From Thermococcus henrietii (GTDB lineage: Archaea > Methanobacteriota_B > Thermococci > Thermococcales > Thermococcaceae), in the NCBI RefSeq assembly GCF_900198835.1, contig NZ_LT900021.1, forward strand, positions 1,736,001 to 1,800,000: a stretch of DNA of 64,000 bases, given 5' to 3'. Shown in pieces: positions 63,125 through 64,000 of this stretch (positions within the stretch are counted from its first letter, which is position 1; every line of letters starts with the position of its first letter). The notes below the pieces were generated by a model. The model was given only the letters and a program-made list of their open reading frames with translations, made no database searches and was not told the DNA's origin. Both the position numbers and the translations under genes were made by a program.

Positions 63125-63637
63125 TCATTCTTTCAGCTTTTCCAGCTCTTTTCTGAACTCCTCCCGACTCATGCAGGGCTGGTTCCTCTTCAGCCTGACC
63201 GCGGCAATCTTGTAATTACCCTTTCCGACGAACCTGCAGACTTTGTCCGGCTCGTCCACGAGTCTCGCGACCGCGTAGGTGATTCCGTCCCTTTCAACGT
63301 AGTCTATAACCGTGTCTTGGAAGCCGGTGAAGATTACGACGCACTTCCTGCTCGGGTTGAAGGGCTTCAAATCCTCGTCTATGGGTGGCAGTCTCTTTAC
63401 CACGCACTCGCTCGGAAAATCGTGCGCTTTAACGCGCCTTATCAGTTCGGGCATCTCGCCGGTTTCCTCGAAGCGCTCGAGCTCCTCCCTCGAAATCTCG
63501 ACGGGCTTCGGCGAGTAGCAGAGGAACTCCTCGTCGTGGAACATCATGTAGGTTCCGTCCTTCAGGAACATGAAGGCTATCCTCTCCCTCGGAAGGTCGA
63601 AGACGTAGCCTGACTTGCTCTTCTTGACCTCGTACAT
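63125..63637 (-). CDS. Conserved protein of unknown function, 170 residues
   Basis: Mixed alpha/beta protein (YVFDLPRERIAFMFLKDGTY, FLCYSPKPVEISREELE, then a second part CVVIFTGFQDTVIDYVERDG). Four scattered Cys, no catalytic motif seen. ATG 63637 is preceded by GGTGAGGAAA. Not recognised; it ends just past the convergent deoA. Confidence 0.75.
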   Translation of the reverse strand: MYEVKKSKSGYVFDLPRERIAFMFLKDGTYMMFHDEEFLCYSPKPVEISREELERFEETGEMPELIRRVKAHDFPSECVVKRLPPIDEDLKPFNPSRKCVVIFTGFQDTVIDYVERDGITYAVARLVDEPDKVCRFVGKGNYKIAAVRLKRNQPCMSREEFRKELEKLKE

Positions 63638-63685
63638 TTTCCTCACCGGACCAACTCCACAGGTGTCATTTATAACCCTTACTGG

Positions 63686-64000
63686 TCATTTCTGTTTAAT
63701 CTTTTCCACCACATGGACGTCTTCGATTCTGGTCACCGGGTACTGGCCGTTCTCGTCCTTCTCGACGGCCTTCACCATGTCCCATATCGTGAGCAGCGCG
63801 ACCGTTACGCCGGTTAAGGCCTCCATCTCGACGCCGGTCTTGTAGTACGCCCTGACCTCACAGGTGGCCTCTATGTAGTCCTCGCCGAACTCGAAGGAGA
63901 TGTCAACACCGGTCAGCGGTATCGGGTGGCAGAGGGGAATCAACTCGGGCGTCTTCTTGACAGCGAGAATCCCCGCAATCTGGGCCGCCGCTATCACGTT
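63686..64000 (-). CDS. moaC: Cyclic pyranopterin monophosphate synthase MoaC, 5' end beyond the window
   Basis: The last 104 or so residues of MoaC ([18 protein letters not shown], then [22 protein letters not shown]). MoaC with MoaA makes cyclic pyranopterin for molybdenum or tungsten cofactor, which tungsten-dependent Thermococcales need. The frame is open to the window edge, so the start lies outside. Confidence 0.95.
   Translation of the reverse strand, partial: NVIAAAQIAGILAVKKTPELIPLCHPIPLTGVDISFEFGEDYIEATCEVRAYYKTGVEMEALTGVTVALLTIWDMVKAVEKDENGQYPVTRIEDVHVVEKIKQK

Overview
The window comes from a hyperthermophilic euryarchaeon of the order Thermococcales, most likely a Thermococcus. 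The evidence is the gene set: sn-glycerol-1-phosphate dehydrogenase for archaeal lipids, AMP phosphorylase, aEF-2 and aEF-1alpha, SmAP with L37e, aPelota, Nob1, a FeoAB iron operon and paired VapBC modules. Promoters are of archaeal BRE/TATA type, many Shine-Dalgarno motifs read GGTGA or GGTGG, and several genes appear leaderless. GC content is high apart from one AT-rich island.

Layout. 1-0.5 kb: end of a broken PIN-domain module. 0.5-4.6 kb: an Lhr-type helicase converging on an NDP-sugar pyrophosphorylase. 4.8-7.4 kb: ferrous-iron operon feoA-feoB-feoC-like with a DtxR-type operator. 7.4-11.1 kb: membrane protein, PP-loop ATPase, PP2C phosphatase, HypE/AIR-synthase-like protein and a frameshifted MNT/HEPN pair. 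11.1-14.1 kb: aPelota, CinA-like protein and GAPDH with a Thermococcales-glycolytic-motif-like operator. 14.1-18.0 kb: an accessory block of VapBC, a degenerate single-ring CDC48 paralogue, two gene remnants and a stand-alone ATPase. 18-34.8 kb: housekeeping genes, mostly translation (GlyRS, L37e, Trm1, L35Ae, EF-2, EF-1alpha, S10), a second Lhr helicase, prolidase and an iron-transporter/ferritin-like fusion.

34.9-41.2 kb is an integrated 6.3-kb AT-rich element in tRNA-Ser(GGA). Its SSV-type integrase gene was split by integration. The two halves rejoin in frame to 404 codons when the att copies are fused. Its cargo is a nuclease-methyltransferase fusion with a separate specificity subunit (BcgI/type-I-like restriction-modification) and an unassigned PD-(D/E)xK protein.

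41.4-45.7 kb: DEAD-box helicase, tRNA-Lys, a DUF835 protein, tRNA-Leu and an intron-bearing tRNA-Met. Between the last two convergent tRNAs lies 1.84 kb of non-coding DNA built from four copies of a hairpin-rich repeat, arranged A> B> <D <C and starting one base after the CCA of each tRNA. Several stems show paired base changes. This is the strongest candidate for something undescribed.

45.7-64 kb: rhomboid protease-FBPase/IMPase-DUF63 operon; a DUF4143-type ATPase gene bounded by a perfect 37-bp direct repeat; G1P dehydrogenase; UPF0179; 5-oxoprolinase pxpABC; Nob1 facing a Fap7-like kinase; a radical-SAM DUF512 protein; a GC-rich candidate RNA locus; a small coiled-coil cluster; a DNA glycosylase; NfeD protease with stomatin; MinD; AMP phosphorylase; and the 3' part of moaC.

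A recurring theme is stand-alone ATPase genes (16.6-17.9 and 47.9-49.2 kb). Both have leaderless promoters with strong palindromes, and both sit between duplicated or decayed copies of their flanks.
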